Source of the DNA: Chryseolinea sp. H1M3-3
GTDB lineage: Bacteria; Bacteroidota; Bacteroidia; Cytophagales; Cyclobacteriaceae
NCBI RefSeq assembly: GCF_029360725.1
Contig: NZ_JARKMY010000004.1
Location: 98,858-162,857, forward strand
Direction of reading: 5' to 3'
DNA: 64,000 bases
The first letter of the stretch is position 1. The number at the start of each line of letters is the position of its first letter. Made by a program: the position numbers and the translations under genes. Below the pieces are notes generated by a model. It worked only from the letters and a program-made list of their open reading frames with translations. It was not told the origin of the DNA and made no database searches. Below, one piece after another: positions 28,296 to 37,614 of the stretch.

Positions 28296-29126
28296 CTATT
28301 TCTTCTTCAGTTTCATTTCAACCCTTTTTTGAATTATTGCCATAGCGTCGGCAAAAGTTGAAACCAAATAATCGTTCTCATGGTCCTTTAAGTACTTCAA
28401 AAATCCTCTATGCGTTTCACTTGAAATTTTAAAAAGTGGTCCACCTATGCCATGAAACTGAAAGACTCCTAACCCGTTAACTGCTTTCACTTTCTCCGCA
28501 AATTCTATTAGGTCATTGAGGCCTGTTCCTTCCTGAACATGCCAGCTTGGAACCTGCATCATATTCATTTTATCTAGATCTGCAACAACACTTAGTTTGT
28601 CTCCTCCACCCCGTGCATAATTTATGAGATGGAGTTCCTTCAACTTTGTAGAGTAATCAACACCATTTACCGTCACATTATTACAAGGGAAAGCGAAGGA
28701 TCTTTGACCAGTTTTTTGGTCAATTTGCTCAAGATATAAGTTCATCACTTCAATTTCTTTGAGAATTTTTTCGACGTTGTAGCTCTCAATTGCTTCTTCC
28801 TTTTTCCATCCAAATTTCTCCGGGCAGGAATGAAACAATGTATGATTAGCGAGTTCGTGTCCATTCTGAGCAGCTTTTCTCCAGCCATAAAATGCAGGTG
28901 AGCCTTTTCCTAATATCCCCGATGTCCCTTGTATAGAGTTTAAGAAGAACGTTCCTTTTAGTCCTGTAGAGTCTAGTTGGGGAATTGCTATTGAAAGTTG
29001 AGAATCTAAAGCATCATCATACGTGAGGCAAATGATCGCCTTATTCTCCCGGTTCGTTAAACCAGAAGTTTGGCTATAACTAACAAGGGCCTTAAAAACT
29101 AATGCTAAAAGTAGAAGTCGTCTCAT
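28296..29126 (-). CDS. Polysaccharide deacetylase (NodB domain)
   Basis: Secreted carbohydrate esterase of 276 residues. After a signal peptide ending S-Y-S-Q come the NodB motif 1 L-T-Y-D-D-A near 37, motif 2 as H-T-L-F-H-S near 97 (two metal-binding His), F-P-C-N near 152, and a late F-Q-F-H-G-I-G-G near 222. It probably removes N- or O-acetyl groups from a cell-wall or extracellular polymer. It is the first gene of the repeat-punctuated region; an attC-like repeat lies directly upstream. Confidence 0.88.
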   Translation of the reverse strand: MRRLLLLALVFKALVSYSQTSGLTNRENKAIICLTYDDALDSQLSIAIPQLDSTGLKGTFFLNSIQGTSGILGKGSPAFYGWRKAAQNGHELANHTLFHSCPEKFGWKKEEAIESYNVEKILKEIEVMNLYLEQIDQKTGQRSFAFPCNNVTVNGVDYSTKLKELHLINYARGGGDKLSVVADLDKMNMMQVPSWHVQEGTGLNDLIEFAEKVKAVNGLGVFQFHGIGGPLFKISSETHRGFLKYLKDHENDYLVSTFADAMAIIQKRVEMKLKKK

Positions 29127-29185
29127 ATAATTTCACTTTTTCGTTTGTTCCCGGTAAATATAGTCACCGCTACTGAAAGCTCTGG

Positions 29186-29247
29186 TGCAACACGGGCTTA
29201 ACGTGCCGGCCACACGAACCTTTATTGGCGGTTTGTTGCCGTTAGTG
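29186..29247 (-). repeat. attC-like repeat, GC-rich type
   Basis: Sequence around GCAACACGGGCTTAACG and GTTTGTTGCCGTTAG, just 3' of the small membrane protein gene. It resembles the repeats at 45874-45936 and 61388-61448 (GTGCAACAC.GGC...GCC.GGCCAC.CGAA.CCTT.TTTATTGGCGG). The arms are less regular than in the AT-rich sites. Confidence 0.45.
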
Positions 29248-29248
29248 C

Positions 29249-29467
29249 TCACTTTTTTAGTTTACGAAGAAATCTTCTTATTATTAAAAAGTCCAACATT
29301 GCTAACGCTAAAGCTATAAGGCCAAACCATATAACATCTCTGTCATTCATATTTTTGAATGTCGGTCTTGTTATTTTGTCGTAAAGTAGCCCAATGTAAA
29401 TTATCACAAGTAATGAAGAGAACACAAAGAACAAGAAGAGCCCAATCTTTATTATGAATCTGGTCAT
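29249..29467 (-). CDS. Small two-helix membrane protein
   Basis: Unrecognised protein of 72 residues. The start is placed at M-T-R-F-I-I-K (29467); the longer frame begins with TTG. Two hydrophobic helices (about 4-26 and 40-58) are separated by a polar loop with R-P-T-F-K-N-M-N-D-R, and the C-terminus is basic (R-R-F-L-R-K-L-K-K). A single-gene unit ending directly at an attC-like repeat. Confidence 0.55.
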   Translation of the reverse strand: MTRFIIKIGLFLFFVFSSLLVIIYIGLLYDKITRPTFKNMNDRDVIWFGLIALALAMLDFLIIRRFLRKLKK

Positions 29468-29702
29468 TGTTGGTTTTTTAAATTTCAAAACTCTTTCTTT
29501 TTTCTTTTTTATCTATTGTCCCATGTCACTCCAGTCCATATGAAGACCATAAACTGCGTTCCCGATGTTGTCGCGTTGAATAAAAGTAGACCTCGTAGGT
29601 TTTAAGTCTCAGTTTGTAAAGAGGCGGAAAGTTGCCGGCAACCTTTTTACCGTCTCTACGTCCAGCCAAGTTGCCTCAATTACTTTGTCACCCTTTGTGA
29701 TT

Positions 29703-29885
29703 TTAATGTTTTGATTGCTTAACGACACAATGACAAGTTAGGTGGCCCGGTTCTCCATTGGATGTAGCGTGCCCCGGGTCTACATGTGCGGTTAAGGGAG
29801 TCGTTATAAAGAAAAGTCCCACGACAAATGGGAGATACTTGAATGCATAAAAAACTGTCCTGTCGCTCTCCATCTTAGTAGTCAA
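29703..29885 (-). CDS. Possible small secreted protein or gene fragment
   Basis: A 60-codon frame with a hydrophobic segment (F-V-V-G-L-F-F-I-T-T-P) and a His/Gly/Cys tail. Protein-like sequence continues in another frame just after its stop (K-G-D-K-V-I-E-A-T-W-L-D-V-E), so this may be a frameshifted remnant. Low confidence that it is functional. Confidence 0.25.
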   Translation of the reverse strand: MTTKMESDRTVFYAFKYLPFVVGLFFITTPLTAHVDPGHATSNGEPGHLTCHCVVKQSKH

Positions 29886-29897
29886 ATTTGTCCGAGG

Positions 29898-30020
29898 GCC
29901 AACGTTTATGTCTACAGCTTGATTTTTTAGATATGCATTCCTGTCGCAAGTTGCTGAAGGAATTAATAAAGACTAAACTTGACAGCAACTTTAATATGCA
30001 TTCTGCCTAAAAAGTTATTA
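29898..30020 (-). repeat. attC-like repeat
   Basis: Begins CCAACGTTTATGTCTACAGC and contains GCTGAAGGAATTAATAAAGAC, a loop sequence also found in degenerate form at 31090-31140, 53862-53890, 58340-58370 and 58965-58990. It lies 3' of the LamG-like protein gene. The right arm is eroded. Confidence 0.45.
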
Positions 30021-30079
30021 CCCACCTTCGTATATAAACATCTACCGCAATCCAAATTAGAAAATTTGTAAGCGGTAGT

Positions 30080-30763
30080 TTAGTCACGGGGTATAACAAT
30101 TAGGTTTCTAAAGTGCGCTTCTGTACCAGAACCCACCCATAATCCGATAGCTCCTCTCTCACGTTCGCCATGCTTTAAATCTGAAACGATAAGTGATGGC
30201 TGTTTCGCCTCATGAACATAAAGCTTTGCCGTGCCATCGTGTACAACAATTTTTACTTTTGTCCACTTGCCAACCTCCAGGTCTACATACGACTCATATT
30301 TCCCTGGTGTTTCTTTGCGCAATCTTTCCCATGAATAGTCTGGATAGGAGATGTACTGAACGGAATGGTTCCTACGCACCTGGTCTTCTGCTCTTCCGTT
30401 GGTTGGGCGTAGGTAGATGCACTCAAACTTTGTATCGCCTCCGTTTATTCGAAAAGCTATTCCCACAAAACCCCGTGCTGCTTCCACTGCAGTATTTTTG
30501 GGCTTACCTGCTAACTCCACTTCTATCGTGCCATTATGAAAGGTCAGCTCTCTGAGTTTTGCATACTTCAACTCTGAGGTTATGCCTTGGGCAGTGTCGA
30601 CCACCATCACCGATTTTTTGCCCTCGTGATCCGATGCTTGTATCTTGACATGAACAGCCATCAGCCCTTCCGTTCCTTTCAGTGGAAATAACTTTTTCTC
30701 AGTTTGACTATAACAAGTAAAAGAAATTGCCAATAATGACAGCGAAATAAAATTGCTTTTCAT
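30080..30763 (-). CDS. Secreted LamG/DUF1080-like concanavalin-fold protein
   Basis: Protein of about 227 residues; start placed at M-K-S-N-F-I-S-L (30763), giving a clean signal peptide ending C-Y-S-Q. The beta-sandwich pattern (F-H-N-G-T-I-E-V-E-L-A-G, F-V-G-I-A-F-R-I-N-G, W-T-K-V-K-I-V-V-H-D-G-T-A-K-L-Y-V and G-A-I-G-L-W-V-G) is that of family-16-like/3-keto-disaccharide hydrolase domains. The catalytic residues cannot be assigned. Likely a glycan-binding or glycan-cleaving exoprotein. Confidence 0.7.
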   Translation of the reverse strand: MKSNFISLSLLAISFTCYSQTEKKLFPLKGTEGLMAVHVKIQASDHEGKKSVMVVDTAQGITSELKYAKLRELTFHNGTIEVELAGKPKNTAVEAARGFVGIAFRINGGDTKFECIYLRPTNGRAEDQVRRNHSVQYISYPDYSWERLRKETPGKYESYVDLEVGKWTKVKIVVHDGTAKLYVHEAKQPSLIVSDLKHGERERGAIGLWVGSGTEAHFRNLIVIPRD

Positions 30764-30850
30764 GATGGAAGTCTTATGCAAATTTTTTATCGTTCGTAAA
30801 TTAGTATCAAAAAAGCTTTGTATTCAAAAGCCAGGAATCAATCTCCTCGG

Positions 30851-31002
30851 CATCGTAAAATAGGTCAACTCACAATATTGAATTATCATAAGGAAGAATA
30901 CAATATTCTGCCTTCCTGTTAAAATCTTAAAATAATAAACCAAGGACCGCTTAACAAATGTGAAATGCCAATTGCGTGTTCGATTGTGTGGCTTTACATT
31001 GG
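30851..31002 (+). repeat. ~150 bp direct repeat, copy 1
   Basis: Shares with 31913-32063 the blocks CATCGTAAA.TAGGTCAA, AATATTGAATTAT, AATATTCTGCCTTC.TGTTA, CTTAACAAATGTGAA and the identical ATTGCGTGTTCGATTGTG. The two copies flank a single small gene (31567-31797). Confidence 0.75.
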
Positions 31003-31009
31003 CGTTTAC
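30949..31009 (+). repeat. attC-like palindrome in reverse orientation
   Basis: Arms CTTAACAAATGTGAAATGCC and GGCTTTACATTGGCGTTTAC pair imperfectly around a 13-base centre. Reading rightward the ends are TAACAA...GGCGTT, the arrangement of classical attC sites. This is the only clear copy pointing rightward. Confidence 0.5.
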
Positions 31010-31566
31010 GAATATTTTTAATCACCTCTCCTTCCTTCATAACAAAAACCACGTCTTTAAACGTGCGAATATTTATGACGGCTTGGGTTTTCGAAACGCG
31101 TCGCTGTCCCACGTTGTTGAACGAAATTAAGAAAACAAAACGTGATAGCAACCCTGATCTGCAAGCTTGCGCTGTAATTACTTTTTTTCTGGCGGCCACT
31201 CACTGCCTCAAAATTTATGTCGCTGATGATGTCACGCTTGCAATCTGATAATTAGCAGGCAACTCAAGGGGCTAGAACACGACACAGGTTACCATAACGA
31301 CGCATGTCTTCGGTTGTCTGTTTTTAAATATTATTTTGAGCCCTGCTTGCAAATAAGGTCGTGGTCAAGTACATCGTCAAAAAAACATTGTCAGTTTGTC
31401 GGTATTGCTTTAAGTGTAAGCTCCCTCGAAAATTGGGGCATTCAAAAAACTTCTTTTTGTTAATTATTTATGCGAAATTGCTTTGAATTTTTCATAAAAA
31501 GGGAAAGTGAAATGCAGTGGTTTAGACGTTGATGTAAGAGTATCCAACGTCTTTCATTACTTCAGT

Positions 31567-31797
31567 CTAAAAATTCATTAATGAAAACACTAAACAGAAC
31601 AATAAGAAAAAGATCACTATAATCGTTGATATTGTTTTCTTTTTTCCCTCTCTTTTTAACCAGTCGTTATATTCATCCTGATCCTTCTTTGTCTCATAGC
31701 TAAAGAGTCCAACACATTTAATTAGAAAACCAATAAATACAATTAACAACATTGATATAACTGTCACTACGAATATCAAATCTGTGTTCATTGTCAA
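31567..31797 (-). CDS. Small two-helix membrane protein
   Basis: Unrecognised protein of 76 residues with helices at about 5-30 and 56-75, joined by a charged loop containing Y-E-T-K-K-D-Q-D-E-Y-N-D-W-L-K-R-E-G-K-K. It resembles the small one-gene units common in this region. It lies between the two copies of the 150 bp direct repeat. Confidence 0.55.
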   Translation of the reverse strand: MTMNTDLIFVVTVISMLLIVFIGFLIKCVGLFSYETKKDQDEYNDWLKREGKKKTISTIIVIFFLLFCLVFSLMNF

Positions 31798-31912
31798 GTC
31801 GTTTGTGTTGTGTCTTGTCTTGCGCTTGCAGGCATAATCAATGGCGGGTGGTCGAAGCGTTTCACAGCATCAAAGGTAATTTGGAAAACCGAACTACTAA
31901 TTTACACTGAAC

Positions 31913-32063
31913 CATCGTAAATAGGTCAATATAGAATATTGAATTATGGTAAGGAAGAAGAAAATATTCTGCCTTCATGTTATTGGCTAAGACCTTATTA
32001 TAAAGGACCACTTAACAAATGTGAAGTGTTAATTGCGTGTTCGATTGTGTGGCTTTGCATTGG
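31913..32063 (+). repeat. ~150 bp direct repeat, copy 2
   Basis: Partner of 30851-31002. The left palindrome arm CTTAACAAATGTGAAGTG is kept, but the right arm has lost its GTT end. The surrounding 31798-32139 spacer holds no gene. Confidence 0.7.
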
Positions 32064-32139
32064 ATGCTTAGAGGCCGATATTTTTCAAACAGCGAGTTGC
32101 GGATAATTCAGGATTATTGAAATAATCATTAGCAGATGA

Positions 32140-33087
32140 TTAATTATTAAAAAGCACTAGCGCCCTGTCCCTGTTTCCAGCTTGTCTATGCATCAATAAC
32201 TTTCCATTTTTTGTTTTTTTCAAAAGATTAGACATGTTACCTTCAAACCTTCCTCCGTTAGTTGAATCGCCCCACCCGCCTTTATATTGACCAACCACAA
32301 AAACATAATCCCCAAGATCATGTATCCTATTATAATAGTGCTTTACATTAAAGGAGATATTTGGCGTATAGGTTTTGAGCATTTTTGGTCTGATATTCTC
32401 CATGCCCACCCGAATCGAATCAAAATTTGACATAAGGATTGCATCTTTTGTAAATCCGCCAGCTCTCGCATTTCCATCACCATTCGCTACGGCGTTTAAC
32501 ACCCCTGCGTCAAATTCTTCAATTTCAGCAACCAATTTCTTATTCACATTATCTATTGCTGTGAAGTTGGTTTCATCTACCAGAACATCCGCATACGGCA
32601 CAACTTCAGGCTCAATATATTTATCAGCTCCAAATGTTTCTGATATAATTCTCAATTTTCCATCGTTGTCACTCTTCCATAAGACCATATAATTTCCTTT
32701 GTATTCACCTTGCGGAGTTTTAAGGGATGCGTAATGAAAACTAAAAGTGCCTAATTCCAGCAAATGATCAGCATAGACCTCCACTGCATATATTTTTTTC
32801 TTGTATATCTTAACATCTCCAGCCGCAAACCAGTCCTTAAAAAATTTATTCAACGCTTTACTTTCAAAAATGGCAGGCTTATACTCAGGAAAAAAAGTAA
32901 ACTGACTGGCATATAAGCTTGTCAAAGCTTTCACATCTTCCGTTACGTATAACTGCTCTATCCTACTGTTTATCGCTTCCAGTTCTATTCGTGAATCATC
33001 TAAGGTCTTCGTGATACTTTGGCTCTTTAAGTCAATGTTTGAAGCACCTGCTAAGGCGACAATTAATATTAGGCTGATCATTTTCAT
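32140..33087 (-). CDS. Secreted protein with two NTF2-like (DUF4440/SnoaL) domains
   Basis: Protein of 315 residues with a signal peptide of about 20 residues. Two tandem NTF2-like domains: about 35-165 (I-E-Q-L-Y-V-T-E-D-V-K-A-L-T-S-L-Y, G-T-F-S-F-H-Y, Y-M-V-L-W-K-S) and about 180-312 (F-D-A-G-V-L-N-A-V-A-N-G-D, G-F-T-K-D-A, Y-V-F-V-V-G-Q-Y). The duplication is visible from the two matching strand patterns. Ligand or reaction unknown; exported periplasmic role likely. Confidence 0.75.
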   Translation of the reverse strand: MKMISLILIVALAGASNIDLKSQSITKTLDDSRIELEAINSRIEQLYVTEDVKALTSLYASQFTFFPEYKPAIFESKALNKFFKDWFAAGDVKIYKKKIYAVEVYADHLLELGTFSFHYASLKTPQGEYKGNYMVLWKSDNDGKLRIISETFGADKYIEPEVVPYADVLVDETNFTAIDNVNKKLVAEIEEFDAGVLNAVANGDGNARAGGFTKDAILMSNFDSIRVGMENIRPKMLKTYTPNISFNVKHYYNRIHDLGDYVFVVGQYKGGWGDSTNGGRFEGNMSNLLKKTKNGKLLMHRQAGNRDRALVLFNN

Positions 33088-33550
33088 ATTTCTTAAGCTT
33101 TATCTGTTTCAAAGTTCAGTTTCATGTGCGCAGTAAAATGGAGTTATGTACTTGCACTTGCTCAAAAGTATCAAGCCGATAAGAAGCAAGAAATCAGATT
33201 GACTAAGGGAGGCCAAGGGTGTATCAAATACCCGCTTTTATTGACGAAAGGAAAGTGGTTTTCTGGTGGTGCCGGCTATGCCATCTCAGTTGGGTTCTGT
33301 CCGTAGAAATAAAATGGATTAAAGGTTAAAATCATATAGATGCTTAAACCAAAAAATACTATGCACCGATAAATCCCGCTCACCATCACCAGTACGCCTA
33401 CCGTGGGTAAAATCACCTCCGCATATCTATCGCGATAAATAAAACGCAGTACTCTCCCCCTTCCAAGTCTCCCTTGCAACACGAGCTGCATGCTGGTCGA
33501 GCCGGTCACGCGAAGTCTTATTTACTAGCATTTGTGCTTTCTTCTCATAC
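33088..33550. other. Spacer with ORF fragments
   Basis: About 460 bp. A 60-codon plus-strand frame at 33124 and a 77-codon minus-strand frame at 33276 are unsupported. The latter contains a plausible hydrophobic tail (V-I-L-P-T-V-G-V-L-V-M-V), so a gene remnant is possible. No clear palindrome. Confidence 0.3.
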
Positions 33551-34282
33551 CTATTTTTTCCAGCCATTAATATTGCTAAATGTCTCGTAGTCAAATTTTG
33601 TAACGTAGTCGTAGTTATCAGTTTTAGTCTTTTTGTTATAAGCCTCCATAGGCAGATACAATAATGGTTCGAAGTCCATCTCTTTTGGCATTTGCTTGGG
33701 GTTTGAAACAACCAATTCGAAATAGTTCTTTCCGTTAGCTACAACACAGCATCTGACGTACAGAAAATAGTCCACGGAGAAATGTTCATTTTCGCCCTTA
33801 TAACTATCCTCTCCAATATTTGAAGCATAAGAAATTCCGTCCAGCATGTAGAGTTTTTCCGCAAGTATGTCAGCGAACTTGTAAATGTCGTCAATTGTCA
33901 TACTCGCTAGTCTTTTTACAGCCGGTCTCAATACTGCATCATCGTCTCCTGTTTTTTTCCAGTCAAAAGTGGAGATGATATCCCAGAACACATTCTCATC
34001 CATTGGTTTGTACCTCGGACTTGGTTTGATTGGAATGTTGCCGTGTTCCGAAATTTCCTGGTATCCCTTACTAAGTTTTTCTTTGATTAATTTTTGAACC
34101 TCCCTACTGCAATCGTCACCTGATGAAAATGTCTTTTCATTTGTTCGTCCCTCGGTCCCAATCTTTCCCCATGTCACGGTGTAAGAATTGTCCAATTGGT
34201 CAATGTTCCAAAACTTATTTGAATCGCCTGTTTGATTAATAAAACGTCTCACTTGGATTAATTTGAATGTTCGTGAAAGCAT
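33551..34282 (-). CDS. WGR-domain plus DUF4240 protein
   Basis: Protein of about 243 residues. Start placed at M-L-S-R-T-F-K-L (34282); the longer frame would begin with GTG. Residues 4-75 are a WGR domain ([13 protein letters not shown] near 35-47, [14 protein letters not shown]), otherwise known from PARPs and MolR-like regulators, where it binds nucleic acid ends. Residues ~95-240 match DUF4240 ([21 protein letters not shown]). WGR-DUF4240 fusions occur in many bacteria, role unknown. Confidence 0.75.
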   Translation of the reverse strand: MLSRTFKLIQVRRFINQTGDSNKFWNIDQLDNSYTVTWGKIGTEGRTNEKTFSSGDDCSREVQKLIKEKLSKGYQEISEHGNIPIKPSPRYKPMDENVFWDIISTFDWKKTGDDDAVLRPAVKRLASMTIDDIYKFADILAEKLYMLDGISYASNIGEDSYKGENEHFSVDYFLYVRCCVVANGKNYFELVVSNPKQMPKEMDFEPLLYLPMEAYNKKTKTDNYDYVTKFDYETFSNINGWKK

Positions 34283-34323
34283 GACTGGCAACGCCGATAC
34301 ATAAAAGCCTATGGATCTTAAAT

Positions 34324-34617
34324 TCACATATCTATCCGTTGTTTCTGAATAAATTTACCAGCAGAAGAGCTCTTTTCAAAATGACCCCGGATACTTTTGT
34401 CGAGTTTATGTCTCCCTTTATCCTTGATTAGAATATCCGCATTGGAAAGCAATAAATCATTTTTGTCTGTAAGCCCGTAGATAAACGTATCGAATGAATT
34501 TACGAGCAATGGTCTAATTACATTGTCGTGTGCAGATAGCGCCCACGTTTCATTGTAATGATGTCGAACGTTATTCTCGGTCAAACTTATGGTCAACGGT
34601 AAATAGAAGTCATTCAT
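34324..34617 (-). CDS. Hypothetical 97-residue protein
   Basis: No family recognised. The sequence is polar with aromatic clusters ([19 protein letters not shown]) and a basic C-terminal third ([17 protein letters not shown]). It ends 42 bp before the WGR protein start, so they may be co-transcribed as one two-gene unit. Confidence 0.4.
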   Translation of the reverse strand: MNDFYLPLTISLTENNVRHHYNETWALSAHDNVIRPLLVNSFDTFIYGLTDKNDLLLSNADILIKDKGRHKLDKSIRGHFEKSSSAGKFIQKQRIDM

Positions 34618-34680
34618 TTGTTCGAAGTCTAATCTGTCAGGAAAAAGCTATCCTACTCTCGGCAACCGTACTTTTAAATA

Positions 34681-36561
34681 TTACTCACCACTATATTTAA
34701 TGAACCTCAATAATTTTTTATTAAAGTCTGACCCTTTATTACAGTTGGTGAAAAATACATATCCGAATTTTTGTTCATTATTAATCATGAATTCGGATGT
34801 AAAATTCAAATTAAATCCGCCATGAAAAAATTCATCCCCGAACTCCGTGTGTCTAATACCTATACCAAGACCCCATTGTTCATTTGGAGATTTTCTGGTA
34901 TTTGGAAATTGTACTTTAAGCATCTCATCATAGCTTTCTTTTTTTAACCCATTTCCATTCATCAACCCAACTAAAAATCTGGCATAATTTAATGCTTCTG
35001 TTTGCATGCTATAAGAAGCATAAAAATTGGGATTTTTAGCATCGACGCCATACCCATCTGCGACTTTTCCATCTACATGCCCTGTAGCCCGATGTTCCTC
35101 AACCTGACTATTCCAAGTAAAATATGTTGCCTCCATCCCTAAGGGTTTTCCAATTTCCTCATTGAACAGTTCCTGAAGGTCATTTTTTCTGATGTTGAGA
35201 AGATGTGCAATAACATTTGCCAGGTATTCATAGCCTTCTCCTGAATATTGATATTGCGTGCCCGGCGTAAATTTGATATCGAGTTTTCCATCCTTGTTAA
35301 AAAATCTCCAATTTGGAAAACCGGTTGTATGGCTAAGAACCATCCGACCGGTAATTTGCTTATACCTGTCATCGTAAGCAATGTCGGGATAAGGCAGGTA
35401 TTTGTATAAGGGATCATCTAAATCCAAAACGCCTTTTTCAACCAATCGCATTACTAAAAAAGCAAATGGTGTTTTTGTCATGGAGGCCGCATCAAAAAGA
35501 GTTCTATATGATACCCGATGTTTTGTCTCGACATTTGTAACACCCAATGTCCGGCGATATACGAGCTGTCCATCGCTGATCAGGGCGAACGACAATCCCG
35601 GCATTCCAATTGAATCCATTTGCGATCTTAGAAATGTATCCATTTTGGAAAAAGAAATATATTTTCCATTCTCTGATCTAAATTTCCAGGAGACATTAGC
35701 CCTATTCAACAACGTTTCGTCTATCTGAGATTTAACATAGGTATACTTTAATCCATCATATATTCCTTTCCAAATTGCCGAGAAATGAGTTTCATTTGAA
35801 TAAGCTTCAACTTTCCATTGCAAATCCTTTGGTGCGCTTTGCGTTAACAATGAATCAAAACGTGAGATCCCCATCCCAACCTGCGCTCCCCCATCCCGTG
35901 AACTTATCCAAAGTGAATTTTTTATCCCTTCTTTGTTTTTTAATTTTTCAGGAGCAATTTTATTGATATACTCGTTTCCCCACCATAAACTGGGCTCAAC
36001 CGTCAGGTATGATGTGAAAAGCGTTGGCTCGTTTAAGTAGGTATAAATCGCAAATAAGCCGCCCGATGAAGTTCCATAAAGGATGCTGTTGTCAATTTTT
36101 ACCTGGCACTTTTTAGTTACAAACGGAACCAATTCATCCTTTAAAAACAGCAGGAAGTTGCCTGCACCTCCTGAGATGGGATTAATCTTTCCATCACTAT
36201 TTTCAGCTAACGTAGGAGTAAAATCCCTGTCCCTCATGTTTACTTCATTCCTGTAATAGTTAGGAACGCTAACAATGATAATATTGGCAGGTATAAATTT
36301 AGCAAATTCCAAAAATCCATAGACTGTTACGGCCAAAGATGTGTTCCATTCACCGTCTAACACATATAAAACATCGTATTTTTCGGTTGAATTCTTTTTA
36401 TAACTTTTTGGAAAAAAAATCTCGACAGGTCTCTGTTCTTTTAAATATTTGGAGTACAACGAATCCTTTTGAACGAGAGATGCCTGTGTCCATGCCGGTA
36501 TTGATACTAATATGAAATAAATAATGGAAGCTATAAAGACAAATTGGGCACTAATCCTCAT
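34681..36561 (-). CDS. Fusion of IroE-like esterase and class C beta-lactamase-type serine hydrolase
   Basis: Secreted protein of 626 residues with a signal peptide (about 1-27). Residues ~45-285 form an EstD/IroE-type esterase: V-L-Y-V-L-D-G-E-W, nucleophile elbow G-T-S-S-G-G near 164 and H-F-S-A-I-W near 258. Residues ~305-620 form a serine beta-lactamase-like hydrolase: S-M-T-K near 360, Y-S-G near 443 in place of Y-x-N, and H-G-G near 595. Two different serine hydrolases on one chain is uncommon. Together they might cleave an ester and process a peptide-like or acyl product (inference). Confidence 0.8.
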   Translation of the reverse strand: MRISAQFVFIASIIYFILVSIPAWTQASLVQKDSLYSKYLKEQRPVEIFFPKSYKKNSTEKYDVLYVLDGEWNTSLAVTVYGFLEFAKFIPANIIIVSVPNYYRNEVNMRDRDFTPTLAENSDGKINPISGGAGNFLLFLKDELVPFVTKKCQVKIDNSILYGTSSGGLFAIYTYLNEPTLFTSYLTVEPSLWWGNEYINKIAPEKLKNKEGIKNSLWISSRDGGAQVGMGISRFDSLLTQSAPKDLQWKVEAYSNETHFSAIWKGIYDGLKYTYVKSQIDETLLNRANVSWKFRSENGKYISFSKMDTFLRSQMDSIGMPGLSFALISDGQLVYRRTLGVTNVETKHRVSYRTLFDAASMTKTPFAFLVMRLVEKGVLDLDDPLYKYLPYPDIAYDDRYKQITGRMVLSHTTGFPNWRFFNKDGKLDIKFTPGTQYQYSGEGYEYLANVIAHLLNIRKNDLQELFNEEIGKPLGMEATYFTWNSQVEEHRATGHVDGKVADGYGVDAKNPNFYASYSMQTEALNYARFLVGLMNGNGLKKESYDEMLKVQFPNTRKSPNEQWGLGIGIRHTEFGDEFFHGGFNLNFTSEFMINNEQKFGYVFFTNCNKGSDFNKKLLRFIKYSGE

Positions 36562-37038
36562 TTCTATGGCGTTAATTCGATTCTTTTACCTTTTAAAAGG
36601 TAAAAGGTTACACTTTTGGAACACCGTTTGTCAATCGAAGGGTTTTGGCTCAACGTTAACACAACACGTCGACACCGTGGCGATGTCCACCGTTAGTATC
36701 TTTCCATTGATTTTTTTTTGACTATTCCAGTTAATAGGCTGTTCGATATCGTCGCCCCGTCACAGGCGGAATTTTTGAAGTACAACAGTTTTATTTTCCT
36801 CATCTGTCTATATGCAGTTGGGCAACAAACATGTAAATGATTAGACGTCTCATCTACCCATGCGAAGTGCACACAACGTTCGCATATAAAGCGCGCCGGA
36901 AGTCCTAATTTATAATTAATCCTCTAACTCTGCCCGCATGATTTATACCATGTGGCAGTAGTGGCGCTTACTCAGTCTCAATCGATGTTTACCACCCGTT
37001 CCAGTTCCATGTTTTATATACGGAGTTATGCGTTCGTC
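36562..37038. other. Spacer containing an attC-like site
   Basis: About 480 bp. Apart from the palindrome at 36873-36962 it holds CAACGTTAACACAACACGTCG and CACCGTTAG (36650-36700), probably the eroded ends of another repeat. No acceptable gene. Confidence 0.4.
36873..36962 (-). repeat. attC-like repeat
   Basis: Left arm AACGTTCGCATATAAAGCG; right arm, read on the other strand, CCACATGGTATAAATCATGC. The inner stem is GCCGG/CCCGC. The same left-arm core (AACGTTCG.ATATAAA) occurs at 45694 and 56006. It lies about 75 bp 3' of the 37039-37614 lipoprotein gene. Confidence 0.6.
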
Positions 37039-37614
37039 TCACTTTGTCTCAAGTACAAATTTCCAGGTTTCAATGCGGGATTTTTCCACCTCGGTTCTCG
37101 TTCTATAGGTGTCGCTTTCCGACTTGAGTTCTTTACCAAACTTAAGTTCATTTATTATCTTGGTGTCGGACTCCATACCTAGCGCCCTGTAAGTCTTTTC
37201 AATGATGTCACCTAACTTCAATAGCGCAGACTTTCTATCTCCATTATTGATATTAAGCACAATTCTCAAATTTTTGATAGCGCTTGAATCGTCGCTCTCC
37301 AAATAATAAGCAAGGTTGTTTGGCATGTCACCATCACCAAATTGATAATAAGGTGTAACACTCATGTAACCCCCCTTTTCATCATCTCGCCACTCCCCAA
37401 GTTCTCCAATTCCGACGGCAGAAAGTTTTTGCCGAACATCTTCAACGTTATTGAACGGATCAAACTTAACTTTTGATGATGCTTTCGGAAGGACTTTTGT
37501 CTCTACTTGCGCAGCGGTATCTGGCTCAGGATTGTTGTCCTTGTTAGAAGAACTGCAGGAATAAGTTATTGTCGCAAGCAAGGCTAAAGTCAGAATCAGT
37601 TTTATTTGTCTCAT
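37039..37614 (-). CDS. Lipoprotein, unknown
   Basis: Protein of about 191 residues. Start placed at M-R-Q-I-K-L-I-L (37614), giving a signal peptide with lipobox T-Y-S-C. Residues ~45-70 (V-K-F-D-P-F-N-N-V-E-D-V-R-Q-K-L) start a compact alpha/beta domain with G-D-G-D-M-P-N-N-L-A-Y-Y-L and a helical C-terminus rich in E, K and T. No family recognised. Typical single-gene unit with an attC-like repeat downstream. Confidence 0.6.
   Translation of the reverse strand: MRQIKLILTLALLATITYSCSSSNKDNNPEPDTAAQVETKVLPKASSKVKFDPFNNVEDVRQKLSAVGIGELGEWRDDEKGGYMSVTPYYQFGDGDMPNNLAYYLESDDSSAIKNLRIVLNINNGDRKSALLKLGDIIEKTYRALGMESDTKIINELKFGKELKSESDTYRTRTEVEKSRIETWKFVLETK

Larger units (their letters stand above)
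30764..31566. other. Gene-free stretch rich in repeats
   Basis: About 800 bp without an acceptable gene. It contains one copy of a ~150 bp direct repeat (30851-31002), a plus-oriented attC-like palindrome (30949-31009), and a second degenerate repeat (about 31046-31200) whose loop G-AACGAAATTAAGAAAACAAAA matches 58960-58985. Two overlapping frames here (30951-31248) are artefacts of these repeats. Confidence 0.5.

Noticed and set aside
30951..31248. Opposing ORFs of 82 and 90 codons
   Set aside because: They coincide with repeat sequence and have no protein features.
33124..33509. Two short opposing ORFs
   Set aside because: They overlap each other, have no protein family features and lie in a spacer.
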